A stretch of DNA of 64,000 bases from Epithemia pelagica. Taxonomy: Eukaryota > Bacillariophyta > Bacillariophyceae > Surirellales > Surirellaceae. A program made the position numbers and the translations under genes. Of the stretch, positions 21,301-33,553 are shown in pieces (position 1 is the first letter of the stretch; every line of letters starts with the position of its first letter). Below the pieces are notes generated by a model. It was given only the letters and a program-made list of their open reading frames with translations, had not been told where the DNA came from and did not search any database. The stretch is taken from the NCBI GenBank assembly GCA_946965045.2, contig OX337229.1, positions 4,340,001-4,404,000 on the forward strand, written 5' to 3'.

Positions 21301-23392
21301 GGTAAGTGTGGAATAGAGTCATGGTATCGTCATTGGGTTATGGTTGTTTGTTCTATTTCTGACCATACATACGTTTCATTCTGACCAGGGACTGTTGTAT
21401 GTCGACATGCAATGCGGACGCAGAGTTTTTGTGCGGCACGAGCCGAAGTGGTGGATTGGACATGAAAAATGTTGCTTGTCAAGTCGAAACAGAATTGGCC
21501 GAGTGGAATCTCGGTGTCCCACAACCTGAGCTTCCTCCACCATCCTTCACAGGAGCCTCGTTTGGGCTGTCTTTGGCATCCACTTGGCGAGGTTCGTTGG
21601 TGGCAACTACAGGAAGGGATCAAGACGAGCAGTACTACATCGTCTTGCATCGTAGTGCAGGTTCACATTGGGTGACGAAAACCAAATCCGTAATGAGATC
21701 CAGTTATACAGGCGAACCTGGCTCAACATATGGCACAGTCATGTTTGGTTGGGAAGTTCAAATGGCCGATATCATGCCCAATGCTGTGGCCAACAAGAAC
21801 AATCGAATGCCTGTCCATGTCGTGGCGAGTGGAATGAGGCACGGTACTTCGGATTTTACCAGCCTTGGTTTGTACCTGGATGCATTTTACTGCAGTCTTC
21901 GATTTGACTGTATCCGTCCACGATTTTTGTTCGACCCGAATTTTTACAATGGAATACCCTTCTTTCCCGACCTTGTAGATGACTTTTTACCACCTCCTCC
22001 CATTGAAAATGCAACCATGTTGTATGAACCAAACGAAGATCTCTATTCTACTTTTTTCTTTCCGCTCCCCTTTTCCTTGTCGCGCGATGGGCGGTACTTG
22101 GCACTGGCACATTTGAATTCTTTCACCATTCAAGAATGGCAATTCCCCGATGATTTCACAGAAATCGACGGAACGTGGGCTCCCTCGTTTGGAACCAAAC
22201 TACTGGGGTTGGATTCCGACGACTTGGCCGCCTCCATTCTCTATATGGCCACTTCGGATGACATTGGAGACGACAATCAAGAAATTCTCCTTGCATTGGG
22301 ATTGCTTCGGTCCAATCACGATACGATTGAAGGAATTCCGCTGGCCACCCCGTAGCGAGCCCCAGCCAATATTGTCGAGGGACCGTTGCATGTGGTAGTC
22401 TATCGATGGACCAAAGGAATGGAACCGACCACAATGGGAACGCCCATCAAAAGTCATGCACATTTGGTTCCCTTGTTCCCTGGATCAAATTCAATGCTTC
22501 CGAAAGATTGTGTCCAAATCTCGACAAATGGAAAAGTGTTGTCCATTTTATCCTTTTTCCAGCCTGATGGTGGTATCTTCCCAATTCCAACACAGAAACG
22601 ATGGTAATGATCAAAGTATACGAATGGGCTGACGAAAATGGCGATTGGAAGCTACGACAAGCGTTCCCATTGCCTGCATCAAATTATTTGTTTACAGTGT
22701 CACACTCCCTTTCGTGGGACGGCTCGACCATTGCCATTGCCGAGTCAGTCACGGCCGAGAGAATGACGATTTACAGATGGAATACGGACGAATCGCAATA
22801 TATTCAACATTTTATAGAAGAGAAGCCTGTTCAGCAATCGTCTCTTTTGGACCAAGCTCTCCGAACAGTGTCCTTGTCGGGGGATAGTTCGACTCTGTTT
22901 GTGGCCTCGCCCTTTGGTGATAGTGCCGTTGGCAATGTGTTGACGTACAGAGATGACTATGCTACAGCATGTCGAGGCAACCAGACCCATCCGCAATTGC
23001 TGCACATTGCCCTTCAACCACGAAATTTGGGGAGGATTCAATGGACAGTGATGAAACGTTCCACCAATACCACCATTCGACGGAATGGACCACAAGCTTA
23101 TGGGGACGACAACCGAAAAGCTTTTGAATACTTGGCTTTTGAGGCGATAAATGCCTATCGAAGTTTTACTTATCAAGAGTGTCTGGCTGTCATGGAGTGC
23201 TCGACCATGGGTTTGACGGTCAACACCTTTCCCGGAGAAGCACCCCTGTGGCAATTGGAAGATCAGTACTTGGCCATTTTTAATGGCAAGAATCTCACAA
23301 GTGGTGTATTCAACGAGAACGTGATTTCTGTCCAAGATGCCGATTGTGAGTTGGTTGTAGAATTGCAAGTGCTAAACACCAACGACACATAA
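18327..23392 (+). pseudogene. Paralogue A of the multi-pass EGF/LNR receptor-like family, degenerate
   Basis: Aligns along its length with paralogue B. The N-terminal tail (ATG 18327) must switch frame before the first membrane segment, unless translation starts at ATG 18745. Membrane segments lie at about 18955-19065, 19100-19200, 19660-19830 and 20105-20165. The EGF-like cysteines are at 21090-21240, and the LNR is split by a phase-2 intron (21302-21388) between DGG and DCC. Lesions: a frame break between about 19980 and 20100 close to a GGA repeat, TAA at 20532-20534 where B and D have Tyr, TAG at 22353-22355 and a frame break near 22590. The conserved C-terminus (DCELVVELQ) is still present. 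The frame breaks could partly be assembly errors, but two stops plus at least two breaks make a pseudogene most likely. Confidence 0.75.
19929..19995 (+). repeat. GGA/GAA trinucleotide repeat inside paralogue A
   Basis: About 17 GGA units followed by about five GAA units, encoding poly-Gly then poly-Glu. It lies in the cytosolic loop before the last membrane segment, at a site where B and D have short non-repetitive sequence. Confidence 0.9.
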
Positions 23393-24304
23393 ACACGTAA
23401 AGTCATTTCGGAGTGACTTCTCGTTGTCAGAAAGAAGTCATTCCATTCCGGGAGAGGCCATTGTCACTGTTCTTCTTGTAAGGGCTGAACAAGTCACTTT
23501 GCTAGTTTCATGTCGCATGAAATAATGGTTTCCAAGCGGGCACCTTAATTGATGATACTGAATAACACTGTATGTTTGTGTAACTACGAGGAGACCAACA
23601 TTGTGGCAATGATCGTCGCTTTGAAAATTATTTGGAATCCTCCCCCGGCGACACTGCGCCAGCGCACACGACGGCGGGCACGCGCCAGAACTACAATATA
23701 CACCATTATAGCAATCTATTATGACTCAAGACGACAACTTAGCTTAAGTAATTCCTCTTCTTATTCGCGGACTCCTAAGCAGATAGTTTACTTAGAAGTA
23801 TGGCGGGAGTGAATCCAGCTAACAAACTGTCCAGTAGACGCGATGTTCAATTGCCCCTACGACAGGGCTGGCGACCATGGGCTGTTCTCCTTTATTTATT
23901 TTGAAATGCAGATTCACGGATGCCGTTCGCGGACGGGGAACGACGAACGACCGTCTCATTTTTTCGATGATTGGGTTAGAGGTTCGAGCGGCATTTGCAT
24001 TTGTGTAGTGATTAGGAGTAGATTTGTGATTAACGTTGTCTTCGATCATCCTATATTGCTTCTACATATGTTCTCTTGACGACTAGATCTTGTTATTTGT
24101 TATACTTAAAAGCTTCCTTCGCTCAGACAAGGAAAACAAATGAGCAGTTGAAACTGAAATCTTCGAATCTGTTGACACAAAGACCGCAAAAGATCTTTGC
24201 GAGGACGGCGAACGACGACGGCTCTGGGTGAGACACGTTGGTGTGAAACGACGCAAGACAACTAACTAGGAACTTCATAATAATCTCAAGACGTCCTGAT
24301 CAAC
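23393..24304. other. Intergenic between paralogues A and B
   Basis: No gene recognised. GC-rich patch at about 23640-23690, otherwise ordinary sequence. Confidence 0.4.
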
Positions 24305-27300
24305 ATGGAGCCCGCTCCTCAAGGACAGGCCTACCGAAACGAACAAGATGAACCAGAGGGGGAGCGTGCTCCAGACCCTCCTCCCATTCAAAGCACTTCG
24401 TTGAATCAAATCTACAAAATTGCTTTTCCTAGTAAACAGGACACCAGCCACAGCAGCTATAGTGAGGGCAACGACGATGATAGCAACAACAATCATGAAG
24501 TAATCCACGAATTCCCTCCCGTTGTACATGTTCAGGATGCCACCAACAATCCTTTGAAACCGAACAAGTCGAAAAAAAAGACAAGAAGAAGAAAAAGAAG
24601 CATCGGCAAAAGGAATCCAAAAAGCGCAAATCCTCCAAGAGCCATCGACGACGACAAGACAAACAAGACGAGAGCGATGGATTGTTTTTGCGCCCCATGC
24701 AAGACAGTCCGCAACTTGACCAAAACAAGCAAATGGACGAATCATTTTCGACCCACCTGGATCCTCCATCAATTGGATCAGTCGATGATTCAGATGATGA
24801 TTCGGAGGAAGAAGACTCTAGCCACTCGGCGCATAATACCACAGTGGGAATGCCTGATCAGAAGTCCAAGCACCACCAAGGAACTGAGGATGACGTATCG
24901 TCCTCGGAGCAATCGTCTTCGGTCGGCATTTTTGAAGATGATGACGATGATGGATCGCTCCGACCCATGAAGGAAAAGAAGTCGAGACTTTCTGTGCTTT
25001 CCTCCCACACACAAATGTTCTTGTTTGCGAAGCGCGACAGCAAGACGGTTGCAACGGAAACAACGGACTCCGCCTCGAGCGATAAACCCGCTAAAACGGC
25101 GTTGGCCTCGTATTTTCAGAAAACGACCGCTTCCACAAACGCCTCAAGACGTCGCCTTTCCTTCGCGGCAGCGGAGCACGATTTTCGATTGCCCAAAGAT
25201 ACGTACAGTCTATTGGCGTTTTCGTCTCATCCGGTTAGCTTGACCATATCCGTCCTGGTCGCACTCTTCCAATATTTTGTACTGGTCCTCTTGTTGGTGG
25301 ATATAATTGATATTCATAGCACGACAGACAGTGACGACCCTGATGACTATCATCCCAATAATCCAGTGGGTATCCCTGCCGGAGTGACTACACCAGTGGC
25401 CATTGCACAATGTCTAGCCATGTTGTTGATCTTTGTCGGTGTCCGTGCGTTGGTATGGGCCATCAATGTGTACATTCAAGGATATTCCGAAATCACCATT
25501 CAACGCATTTTGAGACAAGGAGTTGGCCGTGGCCTAAACAACGAGCGCCAACGCACTTCCGGTCAACTTGCTGGAAATGATAGCGTCCTCGACAATGAAC
25601 TACTGGACGAGACGGATCATGTCACGATGACACGTCATGAGGATGATGACGAGGACGAAGCTGACCTGGAAGAAATGGCAGGTCTTACCGGAAATGACCA
25701 ACAATCATTGTTGAAACGGGCCAAGCAGTACAATGACAACAACAATGACCAAGAGGACATGGATCCTGAGGATCAGGGTCGTATCAACGAGTCTATGATC
25801 CCGTTTTTGAAGTTGCGGTGGTATTTCGCCAATGGATTACGATTATTGGAAGGTTGTCTTTCATACGTTGGGCTGTTTCTGCTCATTGTACGATCGGAAA
25901 CGGTTCTTTCCGTCTTGCTGGCTTTTGTCACGATTTACGAAATTTCATCTCTGGACCAAATTGTGTTTTGGTTGGCCAAGTGGGGTTACTTTGGGTTGGC
26001 CGCAAAAGATGATGCCAACCACGACATTTGCAATTCTGCGCACTTTTCCTTTCTTCCCGCATGGTCTGGTCGTCGCGTTGGCTCTCGCAACCATCAACAC
26101 ACCAACAAATGGACGAATACCAACTTTGTCCGAAGTATTGTTTTAAGTCTAGTGTTGGTCCTGATCGCCTTGATTAGTTGGTCTGTGGTCTTCGCCAAAC
26201 AAAAACGCGGTGAATATATTGCGGACGAAATTTATGTTCAAATGGGCGATGTAACCAACTTGAGTTTGGGAACGTACAGTGGCATTTATGTCCGATCCAA
26301 TCGTCGCAACAGGGATACCCGTCGCTTTCGATACACCTCCCGTGACGGTCATCGCCGTGGTGAATTCACGTACTGCTCCTCAATTCATGCATGGATCTTT
26401 CGGGATCGCGATCATTTCAAAGAAGGCAATGACTGTGGATGGTGGATCAAAAGTGAAGAAACACAGTCGTTTGACTTACTCAACTCGGAAGACGACGAGA
26501 GCTTTCACTGGTTTACAAAAAGTGAATTTAACATCAATACTCCGATTGAATGGATGCATCTTTCTGCGTACAACTCCAGATTCAAAAAGAATGGAAAATG
26601 TCCTATGGATGGCTCCTATGGACTGAATTGCGAGTTTCAAAGTCCTTGCCCAAGATTGTCTGAGGACATGACAGCGGATCCATTTGGACATGGGGCACGA
26701 GGGATGCCCAAAGAATTTAACATTATGGAAAACGCGGAAATATATCATCGTCCAGTGTACTATGGCCAAGCGCAAAGTGATTCGTCCCTTTATGTCATGC
26801 TCTTTTTGGGTCGACGATGGGTCATTGCTTCCACCAAAGAGTGGGGTAGTACTGATATTACAAGTCCCGATCAACTCGAGGACATCGCTATATCCAACGA
26901 ACTTCACGTTGGACTGTTGACCAACCAAACAGGAGCCATCCAGTATATCAGTGACCCGGTTGATGTAATAGCTCCAAACAACCAAGCTTCTCCAGTTGGC
27001 TTGCGATGGTACCGGTCAATACCTCCCACGGGACAACAATTCGCGGATGGTATGCCTCTAAATGCAGACTTGTCGTCCGATACGAATACTCGTCTTGTTT
27101 GCGCATCTTGCTCTGCCAGCGACGATGGAGGCTGCATGTTCAATGGGATTTGTCAAGATGATTCCTGTGTTTGCGAACAAGGAAGTCAAGGGAGTTTGTG
27201 TGAGGTGCCACCAACCAGAAATGGGTTTTGTAACTCGAACTTCAACAATCCGTCCTTTGACTTTGATGGAGGGTAAGTCAATACATTGTCGAGTCCAAAT

Positions 27301-29333
27301 AGTCGTGTTATCCATTCTCTCACATGTCGTCGTTTTGTTTTCTCAGAGATTGCTGCATGTCATCCTGCAACGACCAGGGTACGGACAATCTTTGTGGAAT
27401 GGACAGTAGTTTGGTTCTAGATATCCGAAATGTCGCATGTAGCCCCGAGACGGAACTGGCGGCATGGAACATGGGACCGGGAGGGGTTTTGAGACCGTTC
27501 TTGCCGTCGACAGTCCAATTCGGGTTTTCGATTGCCGCCACAAGGCGTGGTTCGTTGGCCGCCGTTGTGGGAATGGACGACACGGGTGGTTTTGTTTCTT
27601 TGTACCGAAGCTCCGGTACTCAATGGACTTTGGAAGGTACCACTGCCATGCGCCCGGATCCCGTCGATCCCTCCATCTCTCAGTACGGCTTTGACATCCA
27701 AATGGCTGATGTGGTACCTCATGCGGTCGCCAACCAAGAGACTCGCACTCCCGTGCATGTTGCCGTAGTAGCGCAAACTTCCACATTTGCAACTCCCAGC
27801 AATCCGCAGAGCGAGTCTATTTTCTTGGACATGCTTTACTGCCGCAGTCCACCATTTCCTTGTGTCCGACCCGTCTATGTGTTTGATGTGATGTTCTATA
27901 ATACAGTCCAGTTCCTTCCGGGTGCTCGTGAGGACTATATACCCTTTGCGGATACAAGCGACGTTGCGGAGGTTTCATCATTCACAACTATGCAAGATCC
28001 CTTGTCCTTTTCCTTGTCAGAGGATGGTCGATACTTGGCCTTGGGAATACGTTCCTTTTTCACCATTCAGGAATGGCAACATCCGCTAGCAGAGAATGGG
28101 ATGCGGGGTGCATGGATTCAATCTTTTGGTACAAAATATCTGGGTCTAAATGAGAACGGTAGGGGTGCATCCATTCTCTATATGGACATTTCGGATGGAC
28201 TTGGTAACAACACAAACGACGAAGTTGTGTTGGCCGTCGGAATGATTTGGTCCGATCCTGAAAATGCCGAGGAATCTCTGTCTCCCATTGCTGTGCCATT
28301 GATGGCTCCTGAAAACAATGTCGAAGGCCCTTTGCATGTCCAAGTTTATCGTTGGTCGAAAGGTTCAGAACCGGAACCGTTGGGTGAATCCCTCGAAAGC
28401 GTGGGACATTTGATTCGTCTCCCGGATGGAACAGGTCCGCCCTTTCCTCGACGTTCTGTCCAACTTTCCGAGGATGGGCAAGTCTTGTTGATTTCGTCTT
28501 ACTTTAAGACAAATCAAGACAATGACCAGGAGGACAATGGCACTGAAGGTATTTTTTCCAATGCCGTTCCAATGGTGAAGGTCTATGAGCTCGGTCTGGA
28601 CGACAATGATGACAGTTCATGGGAGCTTCGCCAAAGTTTTGAACTGCAAAATACTCCATCTCTCTTTCGAGCCTCGTGCTCGCTGTCATGGGACGGTTCT
28701 GTCGTGACCATTGCCGAGACACAGGGCGTCTATATCTATGAATGGGATAGGAATATCAGGTCCTACATTCAACAAGGCGACTTTCGTCAGGATTCATTTG
28801 CTCCTAGTGTTGTGGTTTGGGGTGATGCATCCACAGTGTTGGTGTCTTCTCCGTACTCCAGCGATGCCACATCAGGAATGGTTGAGGTTTACCGTGACAA
28901 TTATGCCACAGCCTGTCGACGCAACGAGACGCACCCACTCTTGATGCATCTTTCTATTCAATCCGAGGTGTCCAGAGCATTTCAATGGAGCGTGGTTCAG
29001 AAATCCACCAATGAAATTATACGAGAGGGTCCCTCCAGCCGTATTTCCGCGCAATTTCCAGTCGGCTACCAGGCGGACCTTGAAATGGAAACACTCCCGT
29101 ACTTGCCCAGCTTTGTCTTTCAGGAATGCTTTGCTGAAACAGTGTGCTCCAGTATGAGCGTCCGATCCACAAACGATGGTTCGGCATCTTCTTTTGTACC
29201 AAGTCTCTTGGTCAAGGGCAATCCCCAGTTTGTGGCCTTTTTCAATGGACGAAACCTAACACAAGATGTGCAATTCAACGCAGCATTGCCTGATCCCGAT
29301 ACAGTTGACTGTGAACTAATTATCGGCTTATAA
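24305..29333 (+). CDS. Paralogue B: multi-pass membrane protein with EGF-like, LNR and propeller-like ectodomain
   Basis: Best-preserved long member. Exon 1 to 27272, phase-2 intron 27273-27346 (GTAAGT to CTCAG, 74 nt), exon 2 to TAA at 29331-29333. A Lys- and acid-rich cytosolic tail precedes LPKDTYSLLAFS and five hydrophobic segments (about 25225-25310, 25380-25475, two within 25845-25985, 26135-26200). An odd number puts the C-terminus outside. The ectodomain begins with a block shared by A and D (GTYSGIYVRSNRR, then CGWW). It has an EGF-like module at 27124-27207, then an LNR-like CN-FDFDGGDCC motif over the intron. The C-terminal half repeats LS-DGR-LALG and SWDGS-V-IAE units, suggesting a beta-propeller. 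One problem: the tail read from ATG 24305 leaves frame at an A8 run (24572-24579). Otherwise the first in-frame ATG is 24697. No known function; a surface receptor or adhesion role is inference. Confidence 0.75.
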
Positions 29334-29804
29334 AGCCTTGCATGGTCAGCTTTGACTCAAACCAACCTTAACAAGGCATGTCTTATGTTTGAGAAAGGTT
29401 TTACTAGGTAGGAAACCATGTGTGCTGCATGGTTGTGTTTCATCGGTTTGTCAAAGATTAAGCCGAGGATTGACTGAAAGAGATCAAGCAAAGAGAGTTG
29501 GCATCTGCTTCAAACATGCGTTATTATTCGAGGAGTATTGAAACGTTGACGACTACGTAACAACAGTCGAGAACCTAATGCGACTAGAGAGCTGAGAATT
29601 GACCGTCGAGAAAACATCGAACCCATCCTTCAAAATACATGATCTGAACAGCGTTGTTGTACTCTTGGTCCGACCGACCAAGACTGTTGTCTTCCGTTGC
29701 CATTGTGAACAGGCTCCTACAAATGTGGGCATAAAAAAGAAAGATAATGGGGTTGGGATTGAGAACTGTTATTCTGGGGGAGGGCTGATCGTATTCCCGC
29801 ATCG
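29334..29804. other. Intergenic downstream of paralogue B
   Basis: No gene or repeat seen before the foldback element. Confidence 0.4.
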
Positions 29805-29869
29805 TAAGGGCTGGGTCGGTAAGCCGATCCATGTTCGGCTAAGTAGGCTCAGTACATTAAGCTACGTAG
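29805..29869 (+). repeat. Left terminal inverted repeat of the foldback element
   Basis: Pairs with 30358-30417 on the opposite strand. It carries three extra bases (CGG) after TAAGGGCTGGGT compared with the right arm. Confidence 0.75.
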
Positions 29870-30357
29870 TACTATTTTCATGACTGTAACAAGTGGGGCG
29901 AATGGTCACAAATCGAAAACTTGCTGCCACGAGAAACAATGCAATCCGGAAACCATCACTCGACAATGGTCGAAGAAATCACCCCCATGGCAATAACTTC
30001 CTCAATAATAGAGCTTGCCTCGACCGCTTTGACAAGAAGATTATTTACTACTAGAGTGACTATGCTTTCAATTCGGTCGAGTCAGCATTGAAAAATGAGT
30101 GAGTTAGGGCGGTCGTTCGATTTCATCACCACAGAAAAATGAGTATACCTTTTGATTCAACGCGACAAATCTTCTGTAGCTGCAGAACACAGTAATACTA
30201 GCAAACTCAAACAACTTACAGTAGTAGGATGTTGATGCGATGCATCGGTAAATGCATGCGGCATCAACGGATCTCGCCGTCATCGTGGAGTGTTTTTGCA
30301 TTTTTTCGGACTTCCCACCATTTCAGGTAATACGTGTACTATGGGATTTTATGTACG

Positions 30358-30417
30358 CTACGTAGCTTTTGTACTGAACCTACTTAGCCGAACATGGATC
30401 GGCTTACCCAGCCCTTA
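30358..30417 (-). repeat. Right terminal inverted repeat of the foldback element
   Basis: Reverse complement of the left arm. It overlaps the first two bases of repeat A1 of the neighbouring retrotransposon. Confidence 0.75.
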
Positions 30418-30665
30418 CCGCGCCGGTCAAGAAGGGACCGACGGACGAACGATGAAGAGGACATCGATCCCAACGAGATCTCAAGAGTAAGAGTTGGTTG
30501 GGACGGTCATTCCCTATGACCGTCCCAACAAAAGTTCAGCAATCATAAATTGTTGGAAAGAAGAGGAGCACAGTCATCAAGGATCTGATCACCCATTGGA
30601 AAGAAGAGGAGCACAGTCATCAAGGATCTGATCACCCATTGGTTCTGTGAATTCGCTTCTTTCGC
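30416..30665 (+). repeat. Split direct repeat A1
   Basis: Matches A2 (38787-38993) apart from an internal 43-bp tandem duplication beginning TTGGAAAGAAGAGGAG. Starts TACCGCGCCGG, ends GCTTCTTTCGC. Confidence 0.9.
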
Positions 30666-31095
30666 TTCGGTTTTGGTGTTTCTCCCTGTCGACCGTGCCA
30701 TCCACCTCATCCTTGTCATTGTTCGTCATGAAGTTTGAGTGGGGAAGTACTCCGGATTCTTCACCCTCTGTGGGGTCGTCAGGTGAGTCTGTTGTGACGG
30801 GGGGGGGACCCTTTGTTCGGGTTCTCTCTACGGTATTGTTCGTATTGAACAAGCTAGTTTTGAGACGGCGTGTCGGGGCATTATTGGGACTGGGCAGCGT
30901 GTGTGTGTTCGCTCGGACTGTTCAATCGCTTCACATTCGGCCCGCAAGCAAGATTGGGCGTCTCTGGTGGGGGACGAAGCCACATGTATCTTTATTCGGG
31001 GCGGAAGTGGAACATCGAATTCGGACACCGCGGATACCGTGTTCTGTCAACCAATTCTTCCCGGATCTTGTCTCCGTGACGTGGATTGGAGTGAG

Positions 31096-33088
31096 ATGGA
31101 GCTCAGTCTGCGATCCCTCGAGAGTTGGCAGGCCACATTTGCCTCTCTGCGTCAGGTTGCATCCGAGGAAGGCGAGAGTGTCGATCCCACTATTGCAGCG
31201 AAGGTTATAGCCAACACGAAGGGTGAAGTCAGGTTTGCTGCTATGACGCCTAAGCCCAGTAAGCGTGTAAAGGTGGAAACCGTTTCTAGTAATGATAGTG
31301 ATGACGAAGACAAAATGGAGGTTCTGGAAGGTGTACAACTTCGAACTCCAGCTGGGCGTTCTTCGATCCCGTGGAAGGAGGTTCCTTTGGATATTGGTTC
31401 GCAGCAAGCTACTCCTTCGGTCAAGGTGCTCCAAGGAGGAGCGTGGAGTAATCTGGTGGAGAACGTGAATCATCTTAAGGCCGACTGTCAGCGGGTTTCC
31501 CACAAGCGGAAGGTAGTTGAAGAATTGCAGGAGGAGGCCATCGAACAGTTGAATGTGAAGATGTCGGTGTTGCATGCCTTATTAGGCGTTCGTCCTGAAG
31601 AATTTGGAACAGGTTCGGCGTTCTCGGTCCTCAAGCATTGTACGGAAACCTTGCAAACGGTTCAAGATTTGTTGGATCAACAGCAGAGCAAACAGAAGAC
31701 TGATCCAGGCCTCGTAGCCAAGTTTGAAGCACTGGAACAGAAGTTGGATGCCGTGAAGGGTTCCGCTAGGATGATCGTGCAAGTTGAGCTGGACAAGTTT
31801 TTTGAAGAAAAGAGCGACTTTCGTCAGCAGTTTGTGAACCCCACCTTGTCATTGTTGTCGCGTTTGTCAAGTTCGAATGCGGATCCCGGAGGGAAGTGGG
31901 CACAGATGTTAGCGAGTCTTCAATCTCGAGTGGAAGCGATGGAACGAGGAAATGCGGCGGCAGCACCCACGACAGCTGGTGGATTGTCGTCTGGCGGTGT
32001 TGGAAGTTTTGGTTGGATGTCGGGTGGAGGTACAGTTGGGGCTGCTGTGAGTGCTCCAACAGGGTCCACGGCAATGTCTCCACCTAGTTTGAGCGGCTCG
32101 GCGTTGGCAGACGCGTTGGCTGAATTGCGGCGGATGAAAGAAGAGATGCAGGAGTTGAAGATGGGGATGAGTGATCTGCAAGAGCAGGTGGACAATGAAG
32201 CGATTACTGTGGGCTCCATTGTCTTCCCGTCTCGTACCTTTTGTGTGTCTTGGCTCGCGCTGCATCATGCTGAGAGTGATCCTCATGTTTTTGTGGATGC
32301 TGTATCGTTGCTGTCTTTAGCAACTTCGGACATGAGTTTGGACGAAGAACGTGCTGCAAACAAGCGCGCAACGACGGCAAAAGTGAGAGACAAGACGCCT
32401 TATCACACCGCCTACATCGCGTCATTCAACTTAGACGTACCTCCTCTATTGGGTAAGGGAACTGACCAGAGTCAAACCACCAACTCTCGAGCTCTGGGTG
32501 GAGTTCCGAAATTCGAAGATTTTCATCCTCCGTCCCGGTCGTGAGGGCATCCATCAACGGATTCTTGATCACGTCAGAGATGGAAGGCAAACTCTTGAAC
32601 AAGCAATCGGTGAATTGTTTGCGTTTGGAACTGCACCATTGAGCGTGGCCAAGGAGATGCTTCATTTAAGCAAAGCGTTTTGGGATGATCTCTGTCATTG
32701 GATGGTTCGGTACCATCGTCAGGTCCAGGCGGAAAGTGAGGCCAGCGAACAAGAGGTCTGGATCCTCATTTTGCATTGCGTTCGGGCGGTATTCAAAAGC
32801 CTCAGGGAGGCACGAGCACCGGGCCGAGCGTCAAATACTCCGGCGGGCATGTTGTGGGGCACGCTGAAGGCGCACGACGTGATGAAGGAATACAGGGCGG
32901 CTGAGTTCAGCGGTCACCCCAAAATCGCGCTCATCTTGCATGAGCATTTGATTTGTTTTGCGACAACTAGATCGAAGTTTGATACTCTCAAATCCTCGTT
33001 GGAGGAACGTCTTGAGAAATTACAACGCTCCGTCAACGCCGCGGTCTCGGCCACGAATAAGGCGGCGAGTAAGAAGGAAAAGGCTTGA
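31096..33088 (+). CDS. Gag-like protein of the tyrosine-recombinase element, frameshifted
   Basis: From the first in-frame ATG at 31096 to TGA at 33086-33088, with a frame change near 32540. The upstream frame ends after KFEDFHPPSRS and the downstream frame picks up with REGIHQRILDHV. The frame is also open upstream of the ATG to about 30901. The N-terminal part is helical and charged (probable coiled coils around 31450-31900), then a Gly/Ala-rich linker near 31950-32070 and a second helical region. No CCHC knuckle was seen. By position and composition it is the Gag analogue; there is no sharp motif. The break may be programmed, mutational or an assembly error. Confidence 0.55.
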
Positions 33089-33094
33089 GAGTTG

Positions 33095-33553
33095 ATGCAA
33101 GCGGAGATTGTGTTTCCGCCTCGGAGCAAGGAGAGGAAACGGGAGCGAGAAGGAAGCGAGGCGAAGGGTAGAAACAAGCGAGAGGTAGCGAGGAGTCCGA
33201 TGCTGAAACGTAAAGTAGATACGGTCAACACAAGAGATGAGTCGCAAACCGGCGTCGCGGAAAAGAAGATTGGTCGTTGGAGTGTAGGAAAGGGAAATTG
33301 GAGAATAGGTATAGCGAGTGTTGGAACCCCCTTTTGGTTTTGGGCGGTACCTTCGCTGGGCACGGTAGAGTGGATTGATGTGTTGGATATGGAGGATGTT
33401 GGCGACGAAACAGGCGCTTCGGAATGGCGAGAGCTGGCGATACCATTGGAGTCAAGATTAACAAAGAATCGTGGCGCGAAGAAACAGCGAATACAATTTC
33501 AAGAATCGCAAGAATGGTCGCGGCGTTCGCCTGTCGATGTCGTCTTTTTTTAG
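33095..33553 (+). CDS. Small open frame between Gag-like and RT genes
   Basis: Starts at an ATG six bases after the Gag-like stop, in the same phase, and overlaps the start of the RT frame by 130 bases. The product is very basic at its N-terminus. It may be only the leader of pol in another phase. Not recognised. Confidence 0.25.
   Translation: MQAEIVFPPRSKERKREREGSEAKGRNKREVARSPMLKRKVDTVNTRDESQTGVAEKKIGRWSVGKGNWRIGIASVGTPFWFWAVPSLGTVEWIDVLDMEDVGDETGASEWRELAIPLESRLTKNRGAKKQRIQFQESQEWSRRSPVDVVFF

Larger units (their letters stand above)
29805..30417. mobile_element. Non-coding foldback/MITE-like element with 60-bp terminal inverted repeats
   Basis: The ends 29805-29869 and 30358-30417 are inverted copies, matching except for a three-base insertion and a few changes. 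Both begin TAAGGGCTGGGT reading inward. Each arm contains its own hairpin (AGCCGA and TCGGCT). The interior has no reading frame of note but includes an 8-bp inverted repeat (30231-30238 and 30261-30268). The right end coincides within two bases with the start of the tyrosine-recombinase retrotransposon, so a right-hand target duplication cannot be read. Confidence 0.65.
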
